Positions 54,661 through 63,364 are shown, counted from the first letter of the stretch. The stretch: 64,000 bases of DNA from Prorocentrum cordatum (GCA_963575745.1 CAUYUJ010004780.1:582676-646675), one strand, 5' to 3'. Numbers and translations are program-made. Notes: a model not told the origin generated them from the letters alone.

Positions 54661-55902
54661 TTATTTTCTCAAGGCGGCTTGGGCATCTTTATTCGCCTTG
54701 GCCTCGTCTTTTGAGACAGATCTGGCGACAGCGGCATCTATGTGGGCGCGTTGCCAATCGTTGGGAAGTTGGACGGGTTCATCGACGATTGAAATAAGGT
54801 CAGTAAAAGGATTGTATAAGTATTGCAAATCAAACCTTTCCTTTCCACGATGACTGAGATCTGCCTCCGAGTTCTGCTGTAGTGGCATCCGAGGCGCGCT
54901 TCGCCGCGACGCGGCGGCCGCCGGACTCGAGGTCTGGCTTGCCTCACGATGGTCCTCAGGCTCGTCGTCGTCATCATCGGACAAAGGATCCCTACCGGTT
55001 GAGCCGGAGGGAAGCCCATCTCGTGCAATCGTGCCTCCGTACCATGTCTGCTTCCACCAGATATCCTCGTCATCCGAAAGATGTCCTACATAATCATCTT
55101 CCTCTGAGGATTCATCAGTCGCAGGCGCGGCTTGGCCGCCCTGGGCGTGTCGCGACGCCGCCCCACATCCGCTGCCAGTGGCGTAGCACAGGCTGATTTT
55201 CTTCAAACGACGCAGCCGCTCAGCCACCTTGGGTGCTGTTAGCCTGGCCTCAGGAAGGGCCGCAAGTGGCTGAGCCTCCGCGGGTTCGGGTGGAGTCGGT
55301 GGATCGTCCACATCCAGCCCAATGTCACGCAGAAGGCCGAGGCAAGGGCCAGGATCTTCTATACCGAAGAATCCTCTCTTTTCTGCCTTGTATTGTTCCA
55401 CGGTCTGTCGGCGCTGTGCTTGATTCATGTTAAACCATCGTCCCGGATGTATCCCAGGATTGGTGGACTCAGGCAGCTTTTTCAGCCATTGGGCACTGTG
55501 CTTCGGGTCTGGGTCTGTGGCCCGCACTCGATGTCACCTCCTCTTTTGTAAATCCAACAACGATTTGTCTGTCCTCCAAATATTCCATCGTGTCCAGGTT
55601 TTGAGTTGTTCGAGCAAGGAGTTGTCCTTTCCCGGGAACCTTCTCGCGCGGCTTAGCCGCTGAGAAATTGAACTGTCTGTCCAAACGATACTCCAGTTGT
55701 GCGAGTCCCAGTTTTGATTCTTGTCAGCTGGATGGGAATCGCGCTGAGGATCCCTACCGTCAACTACCATAGGCTCGTCACCCACGCACAAACCTCCTGG
55801 GCCGTCGTCGTCTAGATCGGCCCCTGGGTCGAAGTGTGGAGCGGCCTCGCCTCCTTGAGAAGGCGGTGGCATAACAATAGCAGGATCATCAGCATCAAAC
55901 AT
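54661..55902 (-). pseudogene. Linker between integrase and reverse transcriptase
   Basis: Frames 55534-55902, 55469-55684 and 54661-55527 overlap and read as one protein with two shifts. It contains Asp/Pro-rich sequence (FDADDPAIVMPPPSQ), EYLEDRQIVVGFTKEEV, AQWLKKLPESTNPGIHPGRW, and an acidic Ser/Asp/Glu region (DESSEEDDYVGHLSDDED). Before RT comes a helical piece ending QAALRK. Palindromes lie at 54990-55011 and 55641-55666. This matches the variable integrase-to-RT spacer of copia polyproteins. Confidence 0.65.
54990..55011. repeat. Palindrome in the integrase-RT spacer
   Basis: CCCT-A-CCGGTT-G-AGCCGG-A-GGG: arms pair with a G:T-type mismatch in the core. Confidence 0.85.
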
Positions 55903-55959
55903 GTTGTCCGGTCCTATCCCTGTGGCTGGTTGTGGTCCGTCTGGGGCGGCCGCAGCTTC

Positions 55960-56888
55960 TCATGTTTCTGTAGGGATTGTGGCGGATCGTACCCCTGTCG
56001 CCGCTTTCTCGTACGCTTTTCGCAAAGGGAATTGAGGCGACTGGTCATCAGCAGTACCATCTAAGATGTTACTGTACACCTGGTCAGACTTCTCAATGGT
56101 GGGTCGTTTTCCGTCTGGGGTACGCCCTGTCAGCAAAACTGTCTGGTCCAACCAGCCCCCCCGCTCTGTGCACATACCCCAAGTATATCCCTGGCATCAT
56201 CGTTGCGCCAGTCTTGGCGGTCCGAAATCTGGACTCAGGTGGAGGCACATAGCGCATGAGGGACCCAAAGGGGAGGTGCGGAGCATCGAATCTACATCCA
56301 GAGCGTCGCTCCCAACTTGACTGCCCCTCTGCTGGGGTCCGAGTATTGTAGCATAAGCAGCAATAGCGGACCGCGTAGGTCCAAAACGGTGGCGGAAGAC
56401 CAGCCTGCATGAGTAAGGCTCTGGCCCCCCCATCTGCACCACGCCATTTGCACGCTCTGCAACAGCGTTATGTTTCTTGTTTCCTGGGATGGTAGGATAA
56501 TAGGCGATATTGAGCTCGTAACATGCCCTCGCAAGCTCTCTTGCACCATATGTATAACAATATTATAACTTCTCCTCCGGGGCTTTCAGGTGCACTAAAA
56601 ACTTGCAAACGTGAACCGCAGACTTGTCGTGTACACCCTGAGCGGCAAGAAAATCCGTAGCTCGGTCGCGAAAAGTCACACACGCGGTCTCATCGTGGAG
56701 CCCCCGCGATAGTTCATCCATCGCAAACCAATGGTCCATCGTCGTCAGGTGTCCGAACGAAGTGGGGTTAGCGTATGGGCGGGGAACCTTTAGCCCTTGT
56801 TTTGCGCTTTGCGCTGTTGCTTTCTGATGGCTTTGGCCCAATTGCATACTGAACAATATGGGTTCTTAGGAGTATGAGTTAGAAGGTG
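55960..56888 (-). pseudogene. Integrase with HHCC zinc domain
   Basis: Inserts the cDNA into the genome. The zinc domain lies in a frame of its own at 56815-56888 (HLLTHTPKNPYCSVCNWAK: His-x3-His, Cys-x2-Cys), with shifts on both sides. The core follows in another frame: FGHLTTMDHWFAMDELSRG (first catalytic Asp), VTFRDRATDFLAAQGV, a TAA at 56563-56565, then YTYGARELARACYELN, where the second catalytic Asp position is Tyr (56548-56550). PGNKKHNAVAERANG contains the catalytic Glu. After a shift in a G-run comes LLMQAGLPPPFWTYAV and the C-terminal GIYLGYVHRAGG. At least five frame changes; inactive. Confidence 0.8.
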
Positions 56889-57645
56889 CGGCATGGGGGG
56901 TTGCGGCCTTCTCAAGCCGCTCGGCAAGGGTATCCGACACCTCAACCTCCGCAACGTCTGGGTCTAAATCTGGCGGTACGTCAACGTCGACTAAGTCGAC
57001 GCCGTCAGCGTCTCCAACTTCACCCTCCTCGGGTCCTGGGGCCGCGTTGCACGCATTCGAGTCCAGTCCTCGGTTTACGTCGTAAGGAAAGTATCCTGAA
57101 ACTCCGTGCCCATGAGGGCACCTGTATGCGGCATCGTAGGCCTCGGCTTTGCCGGGCTGCTCGTCGCACTGACCGACGGCTTGACCGTGGTCAGGCAAAG
57201 CTGAGAGACTTTTGGAGGCAGCGATACCGGTCGGCGTCCGATTCCAACCGCTTTCGCTCGCCTTTTGAGGCGAATAGTAGAAGTAAGTGATGGCCTCCGC
57301 AGAGTCTAATGAAGATGGAAAAGCAGGCGCGATCTCAGTCGGCCGTCCATCAGCGTAGCTGTGGGCACCAATCAACTCATGTGTATGCAGGTCTATGGAT
57401 ACGCGAGTCTGGACAGCATGGGGCGGAGGGCCCCCCGCCGACTCCACATTGTCCAGGAATGCCTTGGCGCCTGGCGTCACGCAACACCGCTCGGGGGCGT
57501 CGCCTCCTCCAGCGGCAACCGCGCACATCCACTGACCCAGCGCCTCTTTGCCTGATAGGGTCAAGTATGGTATCTTGCCCTCAACGGCCAGGTCCACTCT
57601 TTGGCCATTGGCAATAACAGGTAGGGCCTTTGGCCTGCTGGCCAA
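56866..57645 (-). pseudogene. Protease-integrase spacer of the polyprotein
   Basis: 260 codons, mostly unrecognised: GQRVDLAVEGKIPYLTLSG near the start, HTHELIGAHSYADGRPTEI, and an acidic Asp/Val-rich end (DLVDVDVPPDLDPDVAEVEV). The opening shares its frame with the protease ORF, but 57650-57700 is better read in another frame (VGERCMDHGFSFFWP), so two compensating indels lie around it. One perfect palindrome occurs at 56985-57001. Confidence 0.6.
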
Positions 57646-57651
57646 AAGAAG

Positions 57652-58101
57652 CTAAAGCCGTGATCCATGCACCGCTCTCCTACCGAAATCACGCACGGAG
57701 TCTCCGGCATGACTAAGCGATAAAACTACCACCTTTAAATTGGGACATGCGATGCGAACTGAACCGAGGGCCTTGGATTCTCCCCCAGCAGTATTCAGAG
57801 TGATCGATTGCGGAAGCTTTCGAATCAATATCATTGCACCTGCGCTTCTAATGTATTTCTCCGCTATGAGGTTATACCCGCATCCAGTGTCAATGATGAA
57901 GCTCAGCGCGCCAAGATACGCAGCATCTTTGTCTGTGCATCCAGCAGCGGCTGTGCCGTGCGGGCCCTCTTCCCCCTCCTCAGTTTTCAACCGGAGATGC
58001 CAGACTTCGCCCTGCAGGTCCGACGCTCTGATCAAAGCTTCGCAGTGGATGCCCTCGACTGAGTAGATATCTGTCTGCGTACTTCTCCTGGGAATATCCA
58101 T
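57652..58101 (-). pseudogene. Retropepsin-like protease of the copia polyprotein
   Basis: Cleaves the polyprotein. ORF of 149 codons; FIIDTGCGYNLIAEKYIRS has the catalytic DTG (Asp about residue 71), followed by the SITLNTAGGESKALGSVRI flap region. The end of the ORF after LSHAGDS is out of frame: the protein-like sequence moves one frame over before returning at the next ORF. The TAG at 57652-57654 is therefore a consequence of the shift, not a true terminus. Confidence 0.75.
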
Positions 58102-58129
58102 CTATCTTTGCTACTCGAAGGCTACTCTA

Positions 58130-58597
58130 TCAAGTCGTGGCGACGCGCCTTTCTCCAAGTGATAGCGGGTTCCTCAGTGGAGGGGTGAAAACGGACACAG
58201 AGATTGCATCTATCGCTGTTCGGATGCAACTCTTACTAGGGTGGGCGCACCAGCACTTCTTGATCGCGCCCCGAGAAAGGGGATGCAGGAAATTCGCAAG
58301 GACATCGACGAGACTCTCGACCTGTTTCCTGCTTTCCTGGTGAAACTCACCGCCGGAGGGATTCCAGTAGTCTCCTCTGCCGGCATCAGCAACAGCTGTC
58401 AAAAACTTAGGGCTGGTCTGTTTCTGCCCCGGGAAGCCCCGAAACAACGGAGCCGGGCACGCTATGGCACCCCAGCTGACTTGGTCAGCGGGTCTCTTTT
58501 GACCCCCCCGCTTTCCGTTTGACCGACGCAGGCTTCGCCACATCCGTCGAGCAAGGAAGATAAGAAATAAAACCCTTAACACAATTATATGTATCAT
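58130..58597 (-). pseudogene. Gag-protease spacer
   Basis: 155 codons in the same frame as the upstream CCCH segment, across a TGA at 58640-58642. Basic start (RRMWRSLRRSNGKRGGQKR), helical segment (QESRKQVESLVDVLANFLH), Cys-containing KKCWCAHPSKSC. No enzymatic motif. The strongest palindrome of the element (58605-58629) lies just upstream, in the readthrough segment. Confidence 0.5.
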
Positions 58598-58604
58598 TCC
58601 TCCA

Positions 58605-58629
58605 GCACTGACGGCTGAGCCGCCAGTGC
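58605..58629. repeat. Palindrome, best example (25 bp)
   Basis: GCACTG-A-CGGCT-G-AGCCG-C-CAGTGC: 11 of 12 arm positions pair around a single central base. It lies in the readthrough segment after the Gag CCCH knuckle. Confidence 0.9.
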
Positions 58630-58639
58630 GGAGCCATTG

Positions 58640-59264
58640 TCACGGATGACCGTCCGTGGTCTGGGCAAACCAGCACTCTTTGCCGCGCGGGCACTTACCT
58701 GTCTCCCTGTAGGAGCGGCAGACCATGTCTTTGCCTTTGCCTTTGCCTTTACTCTTGTCCCCATCCTTTCTTACGTTTGTCGGAGTTAATACTGGAGGCT
58801 CTCGAGCCACCGTTGCCTCCCGTCGACGAAACATTGGCAGCGGCGGCATTGGCTTGTTTAGCTGTGCGTTCGTACCCCAAGGATTGCCCCGCGTCAAGCT
58901 TCGATTGCTCCCACTTGTCGCGTTTAAGCTTCTCAGCATCGCTCAGCCCTCTGTGGGCCTTATTGCAGCCATCTGCTGGCCCTCGACGATTCTTGGGATC
59001 TCGGGAAGACGCGTAACATGGAATAGTGCTCTCCTTTTCCGCGCGATTGATTGGATTGAACCCTGTTTTTCTGTTGCGCTCCTTTCCCGCGCCCGCCCGT
59101 CGGGGTCTGGGATCGGCTCTGCCCTTTTCGGCCTCTATCCTTGGATCTCCCTCTGGTATTCTTATCCTGGGCAGGAGCGGCACTATACTTCTTTCCCGTA
59201 CTCGGCTGAGCCGTTGCGGCATTCTTGGGCTTCTTATGATTAAGCGGACAGCCTTTCCCTGCAC
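58640..59264 (-). pseudogene. Gag nucleocapsid region with CCCH-type zinc knuckle
   Basis: Two overlapping frames (58749-59264 and 58640-58939) read as one basic protein: DKWEQSKLDAGQSLGYERTA, then after a shift KDGDKSKGKGKGKDM and CRSYRETGKCPRGKECWFAQ. Cys-x8-Cys-x5-Cys is the CCCH spacing, but the fourth ligand (x3 after the last Cys) is Gln instead of His. It would bind genomic RNA in the particle. The Lys/Gly run and the knuckle are as expected at the end of a copia Gag. Confidence 0.65.
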
Positions 59265-60525
59265 ATGGGCAGATTTCGCCCTTACGCACGCACTTACACG
59301 TCGTCTCGCCCTTAGTCAATCCGCTTTTCAGGACATCAGTGGATCTCCCCAGCTTAGCTGCCACTTCTGCCGGAGCGGCTTTGCCGCCGGCATTCCTTTG
59401 GTTGTCATTGCCCCCACCTCCGCCTAACCGTGTCTGCCTAGCACGTAGGTTCAAGGTGCCCTCATGCACGCTGATGTTCCATTCTTCTTTTTCTCGCAAC
59501 ATCATTTCCTCAATCTGCTCCATCAGCCATTCATAGCTCTTCACGCCATGCCCCATTTTGTCTCTTGACATGTCGTATAGTTGGCATGCAAAACTCAGCT
59601 TGCTCGGCTTTCTGCATTGCTCAAGAAAGTGTGCATGAATTGAGGCCCTCATTTCATCAGACGGAGGTCGGGCGCCGTAGAGCTGTCGGTATACGTCTGT
59701 CCACTCATTATAGAAATGATACAGGTCAGCATCTGGCTTGCGGGGGTCAATTACTACCTTGAAGATATCACGCGAAATGCGGTATTGGCCCAACTCCGAT
59801 CGGACAGAGCACCAATGGCAAATGGCTCGTACCATCTCGCGTCCAGTTAAGAGCATTCCCTCATTCTGGGCGCTGTACTCCATCCGTTGGATTTGTTGGA
59901 GGAAATGGATATGATGACCAGGCTGGCTGCGATATCTTCGCATTTTGTTGAATTGTTCAATCAGATTTGTAGCAATCATAAGATCAAGACGCTGAAAGCG
60001 CCCTGCATCTTTCAGCTGCTCATCGTCCACGGATGGGTCCATAGCTTCCGCGATCCAGTGATGCGCTGTCTGACTCTCAGGCGACGATCCGGCGATCGCC
60101 CGGACCGCATGCATTTGCCACTCCCGTATGGCCACATTGGGGATATCCATCAAGTCGATATTCTGATTGTTACCTACCTGTCTCCATTGATCTAACGGCG
60201 TACTTTCATCAATAACAACTGGACCCTGCGGCCCGCGAGGGCCGTGAGGTCCCCCGCGGCTGCCTCCGCCATCCGAGGGATCTGAACCCCCTGGGCTTCC
60301 TGGGGGCGATTTATGTGGTCGTTTACCATGATCATCGTCGCGCATCGACATGATCTCGGCATTCGGAGCGTCACTCCCATCGTCCCCATCTCCGTCCTGT
60401 CCTACCCCGCCCGACGACTTAATCGCCGTCGGTCCCATGGAGCCATCCGTTGCGGATGGGCGGTAATTGGCGAGTATGTTGTCGCCACTAGACCCTGTCA
60501 GTTTAATGTTAATTGGAAAGCCCAT
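58960..60525 (-). CDS. Gag capsid-like region, 521 codons
   Basis: Structural protein of the virus-like particle. Starts with an acidic/Gly/Pro-rich stretch (GGSRGGPHGPRGPQGP), then a long helical region typical of copia Gag: WQMHAVRAIAGSSPESQTAH, LIEQFNKMRRYRSQPGHH, REMVRAICHWCSVRSELGQY, DLYHFYNEWTDVYRQLYGAR, KSYEWLMEQIEEMMLREKEE. A Cys-rich segment (TCKCVRKGEICPCAGKGCPL) and a basic Ser/Arg/Gln-rich end follow. Upstream the frame joins 60498-60764 by a shift near 60520. A palindrome lies at 59369-59391. Confidence 0.7.
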   Translation of the reverse strand: MGFPINIKLTGSSGDNILANYRPSATDGSMGPTAIKSSGGVGQDGDGDDGSDAPNAEIMSMRDDDHGKRPHKSPPGSPGGSDPSDGGGSRGGPHGPRGPQGPVVIDESTPLDQWRQVGNNQNIDLMDIPNVAIREWQMHAVRAIAGSSPESQTAHHWIAEAMDPSVDDEQLKDAGRFQRLDLMIATNLIEQFNKMRRYRSQPGHHIHFLQQIQRMEYSAQNEGMLLTGREMVRAICHWCSVRSELGQYRISRDIFKVVIDPRKPDADLYHFYNEWTDVYRQLYGARPPSDEMRASIHAHFLEQCRKPSKLSFACQLYDMSRDKMGHGVKSYEWLMEQIEEMMLREKEEWNISVHEGTLNLRARQTRLGGGGGNDNQRNAGGKAAPAEVAAKLGRSTDVLKSGLTKGETTCKCVRKGEICPCAGKGCPLNHKKPKNAATAQPSTGKKYSAAPAQDKNTRGRSKDRGRKGQSRSQTPTGGRGKGAQQKNRVQSNQSRGKGEHYSMLRVFPRSQESSRASRWLQ

Positions 60526-61229
60526 TCCTCAAGGGTGCTCGGCTTAGCCGGGCCCTCTAGGGCAGGACCGGGAACAGTAAAGTTGTCTCGCAACAACGGC
60601 CTCACAGGAGTGTCTCGTGAAAGCAACGGCATCAATGAACTCGAAGTGAGCCCATTTCCTTGTTTATGTTCAGTATACGGAGTTGGATTCGTGATGATGG
60701 CTTTGAGCCTCGTCATTCCTTCCTCTGACTCAGCTGAGTTCGCCATGGCCTCTTCTTCTCGCACGTTGGCGGCCGACCTTTCACTCTGTAAAACACATTT
60801 GGAACATCTTCTAGTGCTCGCATCGAAATGATCTTCGCAAGCCGGCTAGCCCCAGCCAGCGCGATTACCCGTCCTCGGGCGAAAGCAAACCGAACAAAAC
60901 TGAGCCACTATGGAACTCTCCGCTTGAGTTTCTCCCCGTTCTACGGGTGGAGACTGCGCTACCGCCCTTGCCAACGGGGTTGACGCTCCCGCGTTTGCTA
61001 CACTTGTCAAGTCGGACTGTAATGGAACGGACGCAGTGCCGGACGACTGAGCCGCTGACAATAGATGCATGTTCGTCCCAGGCGGCTTGGCCGGCGGGCA
61101 TGTAGCACTGCTCGATTGCACGCGCTGCAGGGATGCTCTGGCTTCTTCATGCGATCTGAGTTCTTCCAAATATTGATTATTATGGTCAGCTATCTTCGCA
61201 GCTACTGCTCGGGTGTTAACCGCTTCCAA
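60498..61229 (-). pseudogene. Gag middle region, possible zinc module split by TAG
   Basis: Two ORFs in one frame (60846-61229 and 60498-60764) separated by TAG at 60846-60848. The first continues the coiled coil (AKIADHNNQYLEELRSHEEA) and has a Ser/Thr/Pro linker. Across the TAG the Cys/His residues FCSVC, CEDHF and RRCSKC look like one zinc-binding module interrupted by the stop. The frame before it differs by one A in a six-A run at 61238-61243. Confidence 0.5.
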
Positions 61230-61869
61230 CCTGGCGTTTTTTAAGCTCTTCTCGTAGGGTCTGCTTTTCTCGTTCCGCCCTGACTGTAGCGATTTGTTCT
61301 CCTTCTACTCTAGCCGCCGCAACAGCCGCGGTGACCGTTTCGGCATTAACAGACTGATTGGTTGCCGCCGCAACGGCCTGTCGTTCCGAAACCAACATTT
61401 CAAAATATCGGCTTTCGGCTTCTATCTCCCCCTGCCGCTTAGCGGCCGCGGTCTGGTGGTGCATGTGTTCCATCAGTTCTCGTTCTCGCTCTCTAGCGGC
61501 CATAGCTAGGGCGAGTCTTTCAGCCTCTAACGTCTTCCGAACTTCTGCCATGGTTGCAGTCATCTCCTCTCGATCCAGACGGGCCCTTTCGGCCAACTGT
61601 GCTTCGCTGGCGAGGAATTCTCGTTGGGTGCTAGCCTCAGCTAGCCTAGCCTGATCCTGAATAGTTTGCATGAGGAGATATGTGCAATTGTGCTCGCCCA
61701 TTGGGAAGCGCTCTATGCACAACCATTGGACACTACACTTGGGGCATACATCAGAGCAACTCTTACAAACTGGATGTCTACACGCACCTTCTGGCCTGTC
61801 GGCTTTCCCTGGGCATCTGCTTCCCGCCTGAGGCGCGCAGTCAACGTTTGGGTTCCAGCATGCCTGCAT
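61216..61869 (-). CDS. Gag N-terminal RING-like and coiled-coil segment
   Basis: 218 codons from ATG 61869 (MQACWNPNVDC). A Cys/His cluster, CAPQAGSRC ... ACRHPVCKSCSDVCPKC, has RING-like order (C-x-H-x2-C-x2-C-x3-C-x2-C). About 150 residues of Glu/Arg/Ala-rich coiled coil follow (LASEAQLAERARLDREEMTA, RKTLEAERLALAMAARERER). RING plus coiled coil recalls the TRIM layout. The ORF ends where a six-A run shifts the frame; the coiled coil continues in 60846-61229. E3 activity is not implied by the sequence alone. Confidence 0.6.
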   Translation of the reverse strand: MQACWNPNVDCAPQAGSRCPGKADRPEGACRHPVCKSCSDVCPKCSVQWLCIERFPMGEHNCTYLLMQTIQDQARLAEASTQREFLASEAQLAERARLDREEMTATMAEVRKTLEAERLALAMAARERERELMEHMHHQTAAAKRQGEIEAESRYFEMLVSERQAVAAATNQSVNAETVTAAVAAARVEGEQIATVRAEREKQTLREELKKRQVGSG

Positions 61870-61899
61870 TATAGAGATGGTACTGTTGTTCCTTGAAGT

Positions 61900-62924
61900 C
61901 TATCTCGCCCCTGATCTTGGAATTTTGGGTCTCCCCCTGCCAGACGCATTCGATCTGGGGCGAACAGAAGTACTTTCCGGGGATTTAGGTACGTCTAAGA
62001 GTTCCTCATCCCTCTCGTCCTGTGTTATTAGCTCAGTGTACGAAGCTGGTTGTCCAACCATTTCCTAATCCTCAACGACAGCTGGTATCGAGGGTTGCCA
62101 GTCGCCTGAGGTGACTGCAGTACGATAGAAACCTTCTCTCCGTGGTGAGACGTTTAAGTCATAATCCTCGTTTCTCTGCTTCTTGGGTTGAGGTGCAGGG
62201 GTCCGTCCTGTAGACTCCCTCTCATGCTTCGCCTGAGTCTCAGTCCTGTCCGCCTGGGGCGTCAGGATACTGGCAGCTTCATCAGGACCACCTGGGGACC
62301 ACCTCTCGCCTTGGGCGGGGTGATCTTCTTCCATCATCAGGGGCAGTTCTCGGCTCAGAGAGATTTCGTTGTTGATATTGCCAAAATCTTCCTCCATTGA
62401 GTTTATCTCATGCTCTTTATCAATGGGGTCATCACTGTCCTGACCGAATTGTCCACCTAACGCTATTGGGATGGGGGGATCTCTATTCGTACCAGCCCAT
62501 TCGCCTGGGACGCTGGGGTACACGCCTGCGCTCTCATGGGCTTCTCCTTGCCGACTGGTTTCACCAGTGGCAGGCGCGATTGTATGTGTAGCATTCGGAA
62601 TCGGGCTGATTGACTCCGTCGATTTGGCACTCCAAGACGAGAGCGCGCTTGGTCTAGGTCTCGCCGTTATGCCCTTTCGCCCATACGGGTCTGGGGCTTG
62701 CGATCCCGATTGCCAATCGGACTTCCAGAGGGAGATACATCTACCGACATCTCTACCGCTCCTTCGGTGCTCCTACCCCTAGATGCCCGAGTGGCGACAC
62801 TGGAAGGAGGAATGCGGCCCTGACCAGGACCGCTCTCATCGATGTCATGTCCGTCATGTTGCGCAACGCACTGATCTGCGCTTCGCGAAACGACGGACAC
62901 GTCATCTGTCTTATCACAGCTCAT
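61900..62924 (-). pseudogene. Gag leader region with AT-hook-like motif
   Basis: First coding sequence after the 5' LTR: ATG 62924, 97 nt inside the LTR, reads MSCDKTDDVSVVSRSADQ. It shifts frame near 62690 and continues as an acidic, Pro/Ser-rich region (DSDDPIDKEHEINSMEEDF). A TAG stands at 62065-62067, then VPKSPESTSVRPRS and GRGRPKIPR at 61915-61941, an AT-hook-like/basic motif, then a second TAG at 61900-61902. Nuclear or DNA-binding function is possible but unproven. Confidence 0.45.
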
Positions 62925-63002
62925 TCCCGCAGCGACTAAGTCGAAAGGTTCATCCGAAGTTCTTGCTTCTGGGTGAGATGACCCCGCGTCGACTCAGTCG
63001 CG

Positions 63003-63020
63003 CGTCTCGGCTGGTAACCA
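63003..63020 (-). promoter_or_regulatory. Candidate primer-binding site
   Basis: TGGTTACCAGCCGAGACG on the minus strand starts immediately inside the 5' LTR, with the TGG expected opposite a tRNA CCA end. The matching tRNA was not identified. Its first part is itself palindromic (CTGGT-A-ACCAG with the flanking bases). Confidence 0.5.
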
Positions 63021-63364
63021 GTCTTTCCTCTGAGAATCGGGATAAAATGCCAAAGGAATTAACATCTCACGTTCACTCTGCTCAGGGAGAGAGGGGGCGG
63101 GCTGAGACATCGATGAGACAAGTATCCGTCAAGCAAGATTACTATGTCAGGGATGCGCAGGGAGGGGGCCGGCTGGCCTACGACCGACGACGCGCGACGG
63201 CCGAGGGCTGGCGCGCTCCTTTTCTCTCCTGCAAGCAAACGGAAGCTTGCTTGAATAATCAAATTTAGCTGCGGAATGCAGCGCAAGTTCAAGGCAGGCA
63301 GTGCACAGCACGCAAATATATTAATGCGTGATAATATTCGGAGGCGGAGAGGAGCATATTTACT
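63021..63364 (-). repeat. 5' LTR
   Basis: Matches the 3' LTR with about 35 substitutions and a 2-nt indel. The hairpin at 63232-63253 is kept with two changes in one arm. Minus-strand transcription of the element should start here; no promoter motif was recognised. Confidence 0.92.

Larger units (their letters stand above)
40776..63004. repeat. Dispersed covarying palindrome family (CGGCT-N-AGCCG core), at least 30 copies
   Basis: Sites read off directly: 40776-40797, 41320-41339, 42545-42555, 42552-42572, 42771-42794, 43642-43659, 44091-44109, 45075-45096, 45570-45582, 46185-46197, 46324-46345, 47763-47787, 47873-47894, 48334-48353, 49579-49589, 49745-49766, 50027-50048, 50805-50826, 50834-50857, 52504-52514, 53791-53812, 54990-55011, 55641-55666, 56985-57001, 58605-58629, 59203-59213, 59369-59391, 60540-60550, 61044-61054, 62933-62943, 62985-63004. 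The core is GGCT/AGCC or GACT/AGTC around one base, or GGC(TTT/TTG)GCC. Outer arms of 4-6 bp differ at each site but usually pair, separated from the core by 1-3 unpaired bases. They lie in all three codon phases. Confidence 0.8.
40261..63364 (-). mobile_element. Giant Ty1/copia-type LTR retrotransposon, 23.1 kb, with an 11.8-kb accessory module
   Basis: A pair of LTRs (342 and 344 bp), a PBS directly inside the right LTR and a G-run next to the left LTR define one minus-strand element. Gene order is gag, PR, IN, RT, RNase H, which is Ty1/copia order, followed by about 11.8 kb of further coding sequence. Copia elements are commonly 5-10 kb, so this is exceptional. The coding region is nearly continuous from 62924 to 40758 but hops frame many times and has about ten in-frame stops, most of them in gag-pol. 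LTR identity is about 90% by eye (about 35 substitutions, one 2-nt indel), implying an old insertion. No convincing target-site duplication: flanks read CCATAGAA and TTAGAGAA. Confidence 0.88.

Noticed and set aside
61225-61250. A AAA AAC heptamer as a -1 programmed frameshift site in gag
   Set aside because: The downstream frame requires a +1 (or -2) change, and the reading phase of the heptamer is wrong; a one-base homopolymer indel is simpler.
47101-61902. UAG reassigned as a sense codon
   Set aside because: TAA and TGA also interrupt the same polyprotein, and the TAG at 57652 is explained by a frameshift.
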